64,000 nucleotides of DNA from positions 1 through 64,000 of the forward strand of contig NZ_BSDI01000008.1 in assembly GCF_027923225.1 (NCBI RefSeq), given 5' to 3'. The translations under genes and the position numbers were made by a program. This DNA comes from Phytohabitans aurantiacus. Its GTDB lineage: Bacteria > Actinomycetota > Actinomycetes > Mycobacteriales > Micromonosporaceae. Below are positions 23,380 to 31,496 of this stretch, one piece after another. The notes below the pieces were generated by a model. That model was not told where the DNA came from. It searched no databases and saw nothing but the letters and a program-made list of their open reading frames with translations. Position 1 is the stretch's first letter, and the number at the start of each line of letters is the position of its first letter.

Positions 23380-24717
23380 TTACGACAGGCCCTTGGCAGC
23401 ACGGTCCACTAGGCGGCGTGGGATGTCGGAGTAGCCGGCCCAGTGCAGGTGCAGGTACGAGGCGTGCACACCGCCTGTGACGAAGCCCTCCGGCGCCGCG
23501 CCGCGCCAGGCCCACGCCGGCCCGGCGCTGGCGCGCGGCGTGACGGCGGTGCGGTGGAACTCGTGGCCGGTGACCCGGGTACCGGCCGGTGCCAGCGCGC
23601 TGTCGGTCAGCGCCACCGCGTCGCGGTAACCGAGCGTGAGCTGGTCGGTCATCACCGCGTCCGCCTCCAGTACGCCGCACATGGGGGCACCGTCGAGGCT
23701 GCGGCACAGCCAGAGCAGGCCCGCGCACTCGGCCGCTATCGGCGCTCCGGTCGCGGCCAGTGCGGCCACCGCGGCGCGCAGCGGTGCGTTGGCGGCGAGG
23801 CGGTCGGCGTACACCTCGGGGAACCCGCCACCGACGACGAGTGCCCGCGTGCCGGCCGGCAGCGTCTCGTCGCGCAGCGGGTCCACAGTGGCCACATCGG
23901 CGCCCGCCGCGCGTAACAGCTCGACGGTTTCGGTGTACCCGAAGGTGAACGCCGGACCACCCGCCACCGCCACCAGCGGACGGCCCGAAACCGGTTCCAG
24001 TGCGGGCGACCAGGGTGCAGCGTCGAGCAATGGCGCCGAGCGTGCCACCGCCTCGACCGCGGCCAGGTCCACACCGGACGCCACGAGCGCGGCCAGCACG
24101 GCCACCGAACCTTGCGCCTCCGCCGAGCGTTCGGCCACCGGCACCAGCCCGAGGTGCCGCGACGGCGCGGCGACCGCTGAGTGCCGGCTCAGCGCACCGA
24201 GCACGGGTACGCCGACCTCCTCGCACGCGTCGCGAAGGATGCTCTCGTGGCGCTCGGAGCCGACCCGGTTGAGGATGACGCCCGCGATCCGCACCTGCCC
24301 GAACGACCGGAAGCCGTGCACCAGCGCCGCCACCGACCGCCCCTGCGCCGACGCGTCGACCACCAGCAGCACCGGTGCCCGCAGCAGCGCGGCCACGTGC
24401 GCCGTCGAGCCGAAGTCACCGGCACCCACGCGCCCGTCGTACAGGCCCATCACGCCCTCAACGACCGCGAGGTCGGCGCCCCCGCTGCCGTGCGCGAACA
24501 GCGGCCCGATCAGCTCCTCGCCCACCAGCACGGGGTCGAGGTTGCGGCCCGGCCGTCCGGCGGCCAGCGCGTGGTAGCCCGGATCGATGTAGTCGGGGCC
24601 CACCTTGAACCCCGCGACCCGCGTCCCCCGCGCGGCGAACGCCGCCAACAGTCCTGTCGCGACGGTGGTCTTGCCGTGACCCGACGCGGGCGCCGCGACG
24701 ACGACCCGGGCTACCAT
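23380..24717 (-). CDS. cobyrinate/hydrogenobyrinate a,c-diamide synthase, CobB
   Basis: Glutamine-dependent amidation of the a and c side chains. The N-terminal ATP domain has SGHGKTTVATGLLAAF (P-loop-like, residues 12-27) and FKVGPDYIDPGYH. The C-terminal GATase domain has the catalytic Cys in AAECAGLLWLC (about residue 330) and the His in GHEFHRT. ATG 24717 overlaps the cobO stop by a few bases; the frame continues upstream but is then the cobO shadow. 445 residues is usual. Confidence 0.95.
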   Translation of the reverse strand: MVARVVVAAPASGHGKTTVATGLLAAFAARGTRVAGFKVGPDYIDPGYHALAAGRPGRNLDPVLVGEELIGPLFAHGSGGADLAVVEGVMGLYDGRVGAGDFGSTAHVAALLRAPVLLVVDASAQGRSVAALVHGFRSFGQVRIAGVILNRVGSERHESILRDACEEVGVPVLGALSRHSAVAAPSRHLGLVPVAERSAEAQGSVAVLAALVASGVDLAAVEAVARSAPLLDAAPWSPALEPVSGRPLVAVAGGPAFTFGYTETVELLRAAGADVATVDPLRDETLPAGTRALVVGGGFPEVYADRLAANAPLRAAVAALAATGAPIAAECAGLLWLCRSLDGAPMCGVLEADAVMTDQLTLGYRDAVALTDSALAPAGTRVTGHEFHRTAVTPRASAGPAWAWRGAAPEGFVTGGVHASYLHLHWAGYSDIPRRLVDRAAKGLS

Positions 24718-25313
24718 TCGATCCCTTGCTGGCCCTTGCGACCGGCGTCCATCGGATGCTTGACCTTCGTCATGTCGGTGACCAGGTCGGCCAGGTCGAC
24801 CAGGGCGGCGGGCGCGTCCCGGCCGGTGACGACCACATGCTGGCCGTCCGGGCGGTCGCGCAGCGTCGCGACGACGTCGGCCACGTCGACCCAACCCCAC
24901 TTCATCGGGTACGTGAACTCGTCGAGCACGTAGAACCGATAGGATTCGGCGGCGAGGTCGCGTTTGATCTGGGCCCAGCCCTCGGCCGCCTCGGCGGCGT
25001 GGTCCCGCTCGGTGCCGGGGCGCTGGATCCACGACCAGCCCTCGCCCATCTTGTGCCACGTGACGTGGCCGCCCTTGCCCGTCTCGCCGAGCGCCCGCAG
25101 CGCCGCCTCCTCGCCGACCTTCCACTTCGGACTCTTCACGAACTGGTACACCACGATGGGCCAGCCGGCACTCCACGCGCGCAAGGCCATCCCGAACGCC
25201 GCCGTCGACTTGCCCTTGCCCTGTCCGGTGTGGACGGCCAGTACCGGCTGCCGCCGGCGCTGCCGGGTGGTGAGCCCGTCGTCCGGCACCGTCTCCGGCT
25301 TCCCTTGCGGCAT
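24711..25313 (-). CDS. cob(I)alamin/corrinoid adenosyltransferase, CobO
   Basis: Transfers the 5'-deoxyadenosyl group from ATP to cobalt in corrinoids. The P-loop VHTGQGKGKSTAAFGMALRA is at about residues 26-45, and VLDEFTYPMKWGWVD is typical of CobA/CobO. Exact family length (200). It lies between chlID and cobB, all on one strand with tiny gaps or overlaps, downstream of a B12 riboswitch. Confidence 0.95.
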   Translation of the reverse strand: MPQGKPETVPDDGLTTRQRRRQPVLAVHTGQGKGKSTAAFGMALRAWSAGWPIVVYQFVKSPKWKVGEEAALRALGETGKGGHVTWHKMGEGWSWIQRPGTERDHAAEAAEGWAQIKRDLAAESYRFYVLDEFTYPMKWGWVDVADVVATLRDRPDGQHVVVTGRDAPAALVDLADLVTDMTKVKHPMDAGRKGQQGIEW

Positions 25314-25329
25314 CAGCGATCCCTTCCAG

Positions 25330-27270
25330 TCACGCGGCTTGGCGGAGTGCACCAGCGGACAAGGCGTCCAATGGGATGCAGTCGCCGTCGAGGGCGCGCG
25401 CCAACCGGCGGGCCAGGCCCAGCCGCACCGGCCCGGCCTCGCAGTCGACGACCACCGCGGCGGTGCCGCCCAGTTCCGCCACCACGGCCAGCGGGTCGGG
25501 GCCGGCGGTGGCACGCCCATCCGTGACAAGCACGAGGAGCGGGCGACGGCGCGGATCGCGGCGGCGCTCGGTACGTAGCGTGGTGGCCGCCGCGCGCAGG
25601 CCGGCCGCGAGCGGGGTGCGCCCGCCGGTGCGCAGCTCCGCCAGCCGCGCCACGCCCACCTCGTGGCTGGAGGTCGGCGGCAGCACCTCGTCGGCTCCGG
25701 CGCCCCGGAACGTGATCATGCCCACCCGGTCGCGCCGCTGATACGCGTCGCGCAACAGCGACAGCACCGCCGTCTTGACCGTACGCATCCGCTTGCGGGC
25801 CGCCATCGAGCCGGACGCGTCGACCACGAACAGTACGAGATTGCCCTCCCGCCCTACGCGCACCGCCTCGCGCAGGTCTCCACGATGGACGGTACGACTG
25901 CCCCGAGCGGCCGCGGCCCGCAATGTGGCGGGCAGGTGCATGGGAGCGCCCCGCTCGCGCGGCAGCCGCGCGCCGACCACCCGGCCACGCGCGGCGTACG
26001 CGGGCGAGCGCCGCCCGGTGTGCGCCCGCTGGCCGGTCTTCGGAAGCGTGATCGCCTTCGGCCGGTAGGGCGTGCCGGGCGCCGTGGCCGGACGGGTGGA
26101 GGACGCGTCCTCGGCCGGGTGCGGCGCACCACCACCGCCGGGGTCGTCGTCACCGGGTCCGCGATCGCGGGGCCCGTCGCGGCCATCTGGCCGGCCGTCC
26201 GGCCCGCCAGAGCCTGGCCCGTCCTCGGGCGCCGCGCTGCCGGGATCACCGAGCGCCTCGTCCGCCGACCGCAGCGCGTCCTCCAGCGCCTGCTCGTCCG
26301 CTCCCGGCGGATCCAGCGGGTCACGGCGGCGCCGGTGCGGCAGCGCCAGTCGGGCCGCCTCGCGTACCTCGTCGGCGGTCACCTCGGTGCGCTCGTGCCA
26401 CGCCGCGAGGGTCAGCGCGGCCCGCGCCACCACGATGTCGGCGCGCAGCCCGTCGACGCCGTACGCCAGGCAGACGCGCGCGATCCGGTCGAGTTCCCGA
26501 TCCGGCAGTACCACGGCGGGGAGCCGCTTTCGCGCGGCCTCGATCCGCTTCGCCAAAGTCGCGTCGGCGTCCGACCACCGGGAGGCGAAGCCATCGGGAT
26601 CCGCGTCGTACGCGAGCCGCCGGCGCACCACCTCGGCGCGCGCGGCCGGCTCGGTGGGCGCCCCGACGGACACCACGAGCCCGAAGCGGTCGACGAGTTG
26701 CGGGCGCGGCTCACCCTCCTCCGGGTTCATCGTGCCGACAAGCAGGAACCGTGCCGCGTGCTTGACCGATACGCCGTCCCGCTCGACGTGGGCGCGTCCC
26801 ATCGCGGCGGCGTCCAGCAACAGGTCGACAAGGTGGTCCGGGAGCAGGTTCACCTCGTCCACATAGAGCAGTCCACGATGGGCGGTGGCAAGTAGCCCCG
26901 GCTCGTACGCCTTGACGCCGTCGGTGAGCGCGCGCTGGATGTCGAGCGTGCCCACGACGCGGTCCTCGGTCGCACCGACCGGCAGCTCGACGAGCGTGGC
27001 GCGGCGTGTACGCACGGCCACGCCGGCCGGGTGCGGCCCGTCCGGGCACTCAGCGTCCGGCAGTACCGGGTCGCAGGCGAACCGGCACTGCGCGATGGCG
27101 TCCAGTTCTGGCAGCAGTCCGGCGAGCGCGCGCACCGCCGTCGACTTCGCGGTGCCCTTCTCACCACGCACGAGCACTCCCCCGATAGCGGGATTGACGG
27201 CGGTGAGCAGGAGTGCCGTACGCAGATCGTCGAGGCCGACGACGGCGGAGAACGGATATGCCACGGGCAT
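25330..27270 (-). CDS. ChlI/ChlD-like chelatase subunit fusion, probable partner of CobN
   Basis: AAA+ motor plus VWA protein. The AAA+ domain (about residues 1-330) has RGEKGTAKSTAVRALAG (Walker A) and LYVDEVNLLPDHLVDLLLD (Walker B). A Pro/Asp/Gly-rich acidic linker covers about 345-440. The C-terminal VWA domain has VVDASGSMAARKRM (MIDAS DxSxS, about residue 490) and LVTDGRAT. This single protein replaces CobS/CobT as energy-coupling partner of CobN in many actinobacteria; its place next to cobO and cobB under a B12 riboswitch supports cobalt rather than magnesium. ATG 27270 has GGAAGGG 8-9 nt upstream; an ATG at 27297 is less likely. Confidence 0.92.
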   Translation of the reverse strand: MPVAYPFSAVVGLDDLRTALLLTAVNPAIGGVLVRGEKGTAKSTAVRALAGLLPELDAIAQCRFACDPVLPDAECPDGPHPAGVAVRTRRATLVELPVGATEDRVVGTLDIQRALTDGVKAYEPGLLATAHRGLLYVDEVNLLPDHLVDLLLDAAAMGRAHVERDGVSVKHAARFLLVGTMNPEEGEPRPQLVDRFGLVVSVGAPTEPAARAEVVRRRLAYDADPDGFASRWSDADATLAKRIEAARKRLPAVVLPDRELDRIARVCLAYGVDGLRADIVVARAALTLAAWHERTEVTADEVREAARLALPHRRRRDPLDPPGADEQALEDALRSADEALGDPGSAAPEDGPGSGGPDGRPDGRDGPRDRGPGDDDPGGGGAPHPAEDASSTRPATAPGTPYRPKAITLPKTGQRAHTGRRSPAYAARGRVVGARLPRERGAPMHLPATLRAAAARGSRTVHRGDLREAVRVGREGNLVLFVVDASGSMAARKRMRTVKTAVLSLLRDAYQRRDRVGMITFRGAGADEVLPPTSSHEVGVARLAELRTGGRTPLAAGLRAAATTLRTERRRDPRRRPLLVLVTDGRATAGPDPLAVVAELGGTAAVVVDCEAGPVRLGLARRLARALDGDCIPLDALSAGALRQAA

Positions 27271-27317
27271 GCGCGAGTCCCTTCCGCGGGTGTCCACGCC
27301 CGCGTGTCGGTGCGAGT

Positions 27318-27430
27318 ACGCCGAGCGGGCGAAGTGTCTGACTCCCGGGTTTGACCCCGGTCACAGTGGCGGGACCGTCCCGGACTCACACCGGGTTCCT
27401 CCGTCACGCGCTCGTCCGGCCAGCCTAGCG
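27318..27430 (-). promoter_or_regulatory. cobalamin riboswitch upstream of chlID-cobO-cobB
   Basis: On the minus strand the core reads GGAACCCGGTGTGAGTCCGG, then GGTCCCGCCACTGTGACC and GGGAGTCAGACA. It leads into the chlID gene 50 bp further on. Confidence 0.92.
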
Positions 27431-27454
27431 GTGCAGGTCAGGAAGCGATACGCT

Positions 27455-27615
27455 GCCCGTGCCACGGTGCTCGGGAAGCCGGTGTGAATCCGGCGTGGTC
27501 CTCGCCACTGTGACCGGGGAGCGCTCCGCTCACCACGCCACTGGGCCAGCGATGGTCCGGGAAGGCCGAGCGGAGTGTGCTGATCCGGGAGCCAGGAGAC
27601 CGGCCGTGGCATTGA
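27455..27615 (+). promoter_or_regulatory. cobalamin riboswitch upstream of cbtB-cbtA
   Basis: The core reads GGGAAGCCGGTGTGAATCCG, then GTCCTCGCCACTGTGACC, an extended variable arm, and GGGAGCCAGGAGACC at about 27586-27600. It faces away from the riboswitch at 27318-27430, so the two share one short divergent promoter region. Confidence 0.92.
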
Positions 27616-27654
27616 CCAGATCGCCACGAGGCATGGACGAGAGGAACACCTGGC

Positions 27655-27840
27655 ATGTCGTCGCCCGCACCCTCCACATCGGTCGCTCCCATCCGCGTGC
27701 CCGTCGTCGCGTGGCTGCTCGTCGCCGTCGCACTGGGGGTCATCTACGTGCTGCTCCAGCTCAACGGCACCGCGTTCGCCGAGCAGCTGCACGAGTTCAC
27801 ACACGATGGTCGGCACGCGCTCGGCGTGCCCTGCCACTAG
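27655..27840 (+). CDS. CbtB, small subunit of predicted cobalt transporter
   Basis: A 61-residue single-pass protein. After a Ser/Pro N-terminus there is one membrane helix (PVVAWLLVAVALGVIYVLL), then the His-rich end HEFTHDGRHALGVPCH, which is the CbtB signature and may bind cobalt. It is directly under a B12 riboswitch and followed by cbtA with a 6-bp gap. Confidence 0.9.
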   Translation: MSSPAPSTSVAPIRVPVVAWLLVAVALGVIYVLLQLNGTAFAEQLHEFTHDGRHALGVPCH

Positions 27841-27846
27841 CCGCCA

Positions 27847-28566
27847 ATGACGTCTTTGACACTCGGCGCCGTGCTGCGCCGGGGGGCGCTCTGCGGCCTG
27901 ATCGCGGGGCTCGCGGCGGCGCTCGTCGGGCTGCTGCTCGTCGAGCCGCGCCTCGACGACGCGATCGCCCTCGAGGAAGCCTCACACGAAGAGCCCATGT
28001 TCAGCCGGGCCACCCAGGTCTTCGGCGGGGCGGTCGCCGCGGTCGCGGTCGCGGTGTGCCTCGCGCTCGTCGTGGCCGTGGTCTTCGCCGGCGTACGGCA
28101 CCGGCTGCCGGCCAGCACCGACTTCGGCCGCGCGGGACTGCTGGCGCTTCTCGGGTACGTGACGGTGGCGTTGCTGCCGGCGGTCAAGTACCCGGCGAAC
28201 CCGCCCGGCGTCGGCGATCCCGGCACGGTGACCGAGCGCACCATGCAGTACCTCACGCTCATCGCGGCGGCGATCGCCATATCGTGGCTTGCGCTGTTGG
28301 TGCACAGCCGGCTCGCCGGCCGCTCGTGGTCGGCGCAGCACCGCACGGCCGCCGCTGTGGCGGTCGCCGCGGTCGGATACGTCGCGCTGCTCATGACGTG
28401 GCCGGCCAACCCCGATCCGGTGCCAGACACCATCCCGGCCGGCCTCTTGTGGGACTTCCGAATGGCCTCGCTCGCCGAGCTGACAGCACTGTGGACGGTC
28501 TTCGGACTGGCGTTCGCGCTGTCGTTGACGCCCCGCCGCGCCCTCACGCCCGCCTTTTCCGCGTGA
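27847..28566 (+). CDS. CbtA, membrane subunit of predicted cobalt transporter
   Basis: A 239-residue integral membrane protein with about five helices, the family's usual layout. Features are the first helix near LIAGLAAALVGLLLVEP, the histidine-containing EEASHEEPMFSRATQ loop, and the conserved AVKYPANPPGVGDPGTV and LMTWPANPDPVPDTIPAGL loops. CbtAB is a cobalt-uptake candidate predicted from B12 riboswitch association; transport has rarely been tested. The GTGA overlap links it to the next gene. Confidence 0.9.
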   Translation: MTSLTLGAVLRRGALCGLIAGLAAALVGLLLVEPRLDDAIALEEASHEEPMFSRATQVFGGAVAAVAVAVCLALVVAVVFAGVRHRLPASTDFGRAGLLALLGYVTVALLPAVKYPANPPGVGDPGTVTERTMQYLTLIAAAIAISWLALLVHSRLAGRSWSAQHRTAAAVAVAAVGYVALLMTWPANPDPVPDTIPAGLLWDFRMASLAELTALWTVFGLAFALSLTPRRALTPAFSA

Positions 28567-28967
28567 ATCGCGTCACCGTCACGGTCTGCCGCGGCTGCTG
28601 CTGCGGCACCGTGTCGAAGCACCCGGACGTCGACCACGACGGCCAGCTGCGGGAGTTGCGCGCCGCGGCGGGTCAGCAGCATCGGGTACGCGCCAGCGAC
28701 TGCCTCAACGCCTGCGAACAGTCCAATGTGGTCGTGGTACAGCCAGCACCGGCCGCCCGGCGCGCGGGCGCCCGCCCGGTGTGGCTCGGCGGCATCCTCG
28801 ACGACACCACCGTGTCCGCGATAGCGCAGTGGCTGTCAGCCGGCGGCCCGGGTGTGGCAGCACTCCCCGAGCCACTCACAGCCCACATGTTCCCAGCTCC
28901 CCGCTGGACGCACGCCCGCACGCTCCTCCGTGATCAGGGCGCCCCTGAAGTCGTTAGGGCGACTTGA
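28563..28967 (+). CDS. thioredoxin-like (2Fe-2S) ferredoxin-type protein
   Basis: 134 residues. VCRGCCCGT near residue 10 and DCLNACEQSNVVVVQP near residue 42 supply the four Cys ligands of a shethna-type thioredoxin-like 2Fe-2S protein. It is coupled to cbtA, so a redox role in cobalt or corrin handling is possible, such as reducing Co or feeding CobG. The last ~12 codons (RDQGAPEVVRAT) and the stop lie inside a dispersed palindrome, so the C-terminus was probably set by that element. Confidence 0.82.
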   Translation: MNRVTVTVCRGCCCGTVSKHPDVDHDGQLRELRAAAGQQHRVRASDCLNACEQSNVVVVQPAPAARRAGARPVWLGGILDDTTVSAIAQWLSAGGPGVAALPEPLTAHMFPAPRWTHARTLLRDQGAPEVVRAT

Positions 28968-28984
28968 GGGACGCCCTGATCACG
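28929..28984. terminator. 56-bp palindrome between convergent ferredoxin and topoisomerase genes
   Basis: Arms GTGATCAGGGCGCCCCTGAA and its near complement pair around TCGTTAGGGCGA. It matches the palindrome at 11557-11612 in both arms and loop style, and again lies where two genes converge, so it is a probable bidirectional terminator carried as a repeat. Confidence 0.75.
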
Positions 28985-28985
28985 G

Positions 28986-29957
28986 TTAGTCGGCTAGGAG
29001 GGTGAGGACGGCCTTCTCCGGGTTGCGGCCGTTGCGCAGGTCGGCGACCACACCGTCCGCGTAGAGGTCGAGGACGCGCGGGTCCACATAGGAGGCCCTC
29101 GCTACGGCTGGTGTGTTGCCGAGCAGATCGGCCACCTCACGCATGACGGCGCTCACCGTGCGGCGGCGCTTCGTCATCGACGGCTGCGGTCCGGCCGCCG
29201 CCAACTTCGCCGCCGCCAGTACCGTCGCGTGCCACGTGCGGAAATCCTTCGCGGTCATCTCGCTGCGGCTGATCTCGCGCAGGTAATCGTTTATCTCGTC
29301 GCTGCGCACCTCGTGCCACTGGCGCCCGTCGCGGTACGCGAACAGCCGCTCGTGCCCACGCCTGGCCCGGCGCAGCGAGCGCAGTACCTCACACACCGCC
29401 GGATCGCTCACCGTGCTGACCTGTTCGATGCCGCCCTTCGCCGGGTACTCGAACACCACGCAGCCCTGCCGCGCGCTGGTGTGCTCCGGTCGCAGCGTCG
29501 CGACACCGAACGTGGGATCCTCGCCGGACGCGTACTCCTCGCCTCCCACCCGGAAGGCGCCCATGTCGAGGAGCTTGGCGATGGCGGCCAGCACCCGGTC
29601 ACGGCCGAGCCCGCGCCCAGCCAGGTCGGCGTCGATCCGCTTGCGCATCCCGGGCAGGCGGCGCGCCACCCGCAACACGTGATCGTGCTTGGCCTCGTCG
29701 CGCTTGGTCCGCCACACGGGGTGGTACAGGTACTGCCGGCGGCCGGCCGCGTCGACGCCGGTGGCCTGGATGTGGCCGCGCTCGTCGGGACTGATCCAGA
29801 CGTCGCGCCACGCGGGCGGGATCACAAGCGACCTCAGCCTGTCGAGCTCCTCGGGATCACCGATCCGCTCGCCTTTCTCGTCGACGTACGCGAACCCCCG
29901 CCCGTAGCGGCGCCTGCCGTATCCGGGCCCGTTCGGATCGCTACGACGCAGGCGCAC
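28986..29957 (-). CDS. DNA topoisomerase IB (poxvirus-like bacterial type)
   Basis: Relaxes supercoils by single-strand cleavage. 323 residues is typical of the bacterial TopIB family. The N-terminal GRGFAYVDEKGERI and LVIPPAWRDVWISP start, the TAKDFRTWHATVLAAAKLA region, the TKRRRTVSAVM stretch and the active-site Tyr in ASYVDPRVLD (about residue 295) are all present. Its start lies 17 bp inside the end of the GT9 gene, so it may be expressed at the end of the glycan operon, though a functional link is not expected. Confidence 0.93.
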   Translation of the reverse strand: MRLRRSDPNGPGYGRRRYGRGFAYVDEKGERIGDPEELDRLRSLVIPPAWRDVWISPDERGHIQATGVDAAGRRQYLYHPVWRTKRDEAKHDHVLRVARRLPGMRKRIDADLAGRGLGRDRVLAAIAKLLDMGAFRVGGEEYASGEDPTFGVATLRPEHTSARQGCVVFEYPAKGGIEQVSTVSDPAVCEVLRSLRRARRGHERLFAYRDGRQWHEVRSDEINDYLREISRSEMTAKDFRTWHATVLAAAKLAAAGPQPSMTKRRRTVSAVMREVADLLGNTPAVARASYVDPRVLDLYADGVVADLRNGRNPEKAVLTLLAD

Positions 29958-30822
29958 AGAGCACTCCGTCCACAGCCGACAGCATATCGTCGACGGTGAC
30001 GTCGAGTAGCCGTCCGCGCCACAATGGCCGATGCTCGGGCCGGTCGGGCGGTGGCCCCCACAGCGCCGGCGAGACCTTGTCGAACACGGTCACCGAGGGC
30101 GTCCGGTACGCGGTCGCGAGGTGTGCGATGCCGGTGTCGCCGCTGACCACCAGGCGAGCGTGCGCGACGAGCGCGGCGAGGTCGCCGAGGTCGGTCTCGC
30201 CGGCGAGCACCGCCCCGGGCGGCAGGCTGGCGAGGGCGGCCACATCGGCGGCGCGCGGCGCGTCTGCCGGCGAACCGGTGACCACGACGCGGTGCCCGCG
30301 GTCACGCAGCGCGGCGGCCACAGCGGCGAACCGGGCCACCGGCCACCGCCGCTCCGGTGCCTTGGCGCCCGGATGCACGATGGTCAGCCCGACCGACCGT
30401 GGCGGGGGGCGGCGCAGCGCCAGGTCTGACGGGTCGGTCGCGATGCCGTACCAGGACAGCATGCGGCACCACCGGCGCACCTCGTGCTCGTCCGCTGTCC
30501 ACACCGGACCCTCGTGGTGCCCGGCCTCACGGCACGCGAACGCCATCATCGGTGCCTGTCCGGCCGAGTGGAGCAGCCGGTGCGACTGCGGCCCTCGCCC
30601 GTGCAGGTTGACCGCCACGCCCGGCGCAGGCAGGCGGCGTGGCGCCAGCCCGTCACACGGTACGAGCGCGTCGACGCCACCGATCAGGTCGACCAGCGGG
30701 CCCAGCCAGGCGGGCGCCGCGAGGGCGAGGGGGCGGTCCGGAAACGCGGCGCGCAGGCCGCGCAGCGCCGGCACCACGGTGAGCAGATCGCCGACGCCCA
30801 GCGCGCGCATTGCCAAAATCAT
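29941..30822 (-). CDS. glycosyltransferase family 9 (heptosyltransferase-like)
   Basis: 293 residues in the GT9 (WaaC/WaaF-like) fold. LGVGDLLTVVPALRGLRAAFPD at the start, HPGAKAPERRWPVARFAAV in the middle and VVSGDTGIAHLATAYRTPSV toward the end are the family landmarks. GT9 enzymes usually move heptose from ADP-heptose. The ATG at 30822 overlaps the SDR stop (ATGA), with GGAG upstream. It is the last sugar gene of the operon. Confidence 0.88.
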   Translation of the reverse strand: MILAMRALGVGDLLTVVPALRGLRAAFPDRPLALAAPAWLGPLVDLIGGVDALVPCDGLAPRRLPAPGVAVNLHGRGPQSHRLLHSAGQAPMMAFACREAGHHEGPVWTADEHEVRRWCRMLSWYGIATDPSDLALRRPPPRSVGLTIVHPGAKAPERRWPVARFAAVAAALRDRGHRVVVTGSPADAPRAADVAALASLPPGAVLAGETDLGDLAALVAHARLVVSGDTGIAHLATAYRTPSVTVFDKVSPALWGPPPDRPEHRPLWRGRLLDVTVDDMLSAVDGVLCAPAS

Positions 30823-31496
30823 GGGTAGGAGGTCTCCTGATCGGCACACACGACCAGCTCGCGCACGACGCAGCCCGGTGGTTGGTTGAGCGCGAACATC
30901 ACGGCTCCGGCGACGCTGGCCGGGTCGTTGAGGACCGCGTCGGCGCCCGGCCGGTACCGCTCATCGCGCTCGTCGAAGAACGCGGTGCGCATGCCGCCCG
31001 GCACCAGCAGCGTGACGTCGACGCTGCCCGCCAGCTCCGCCGCGAGCGCCCGGGTGAAGCCGACGACGCCAAACTTCGCCGCGCAGTAGGCGGTGGCGTC
31101 GCTGACCGCCTTGACGCCCAATGTGGATGCGACGGTGACGACCGTGCCATGCACCTGTTCGAGCGCCGGCAGTGCCGCCCGGACCACAGCCGCGGTGGCG
31201 AGCAGGTCGACGGCGATGACGCGTTCCCAGGTGTCCGCCGGCACGTCGGCGAGCCGGCCAGGCACGTCCATGCCGGCGGCTGCGACGACCGCGTCCAGCC
31301 CGCCGAGCGACGCCGCCGCGGCTCGGGTCGCCTCCTCGGCCGCTCGGGTGTCAGCGAGGTCGCACTCGGTCCAGGGCACGCCTTCGGCCGGTGGCCGGCG
31401 ATCCAGCACGTACGGCCGCCAGCCTTCCTTCGCGGCGGCCGTGACGACGGCGGCGCCGAGCCCGCTCGACCCTCCGGTGACCAGTACCCTCCTCAT
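30819..31496 (-). CDS. short-chain dehydrogenase/reductase
   Basis: A classical SDR of 225 residues: NAD(P)-binding VTGGSSGLGAAV at the N-terminus, VAAAGMDVPG (NAG-like), and catalytic Ser in VASTLG with YCAAKFG (Tyr-x3-Lys). It is a classical, not extended, SDR, so it is not an HldD epimerase of the usual kind. Its place between hldE and GT9, coupled at both ends by ATGA, suggests it oxidises, reduces or epimerises the sugar made here. Confidence 0.88.
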   Translation of the reverse strand: MRRVLVTGGSSGLGAAVVTAAAKEGWRPYVLDRRPPAEGVPWTECDLADTRAAEEATRAAAASLGGLDAVVAAAGMDVPGRLADVPADTWERVIAVDLLATAAVVRAALPALEQVHGTVVTVASTLGVKAVSDATAYCAAKFGVVGFTRALAAELAGSVDVTLLVPGGMRTAFFDERDERYRPGADAVLNDPASVAGAVMFALNQPPGCVVRELVVCADQETSYP

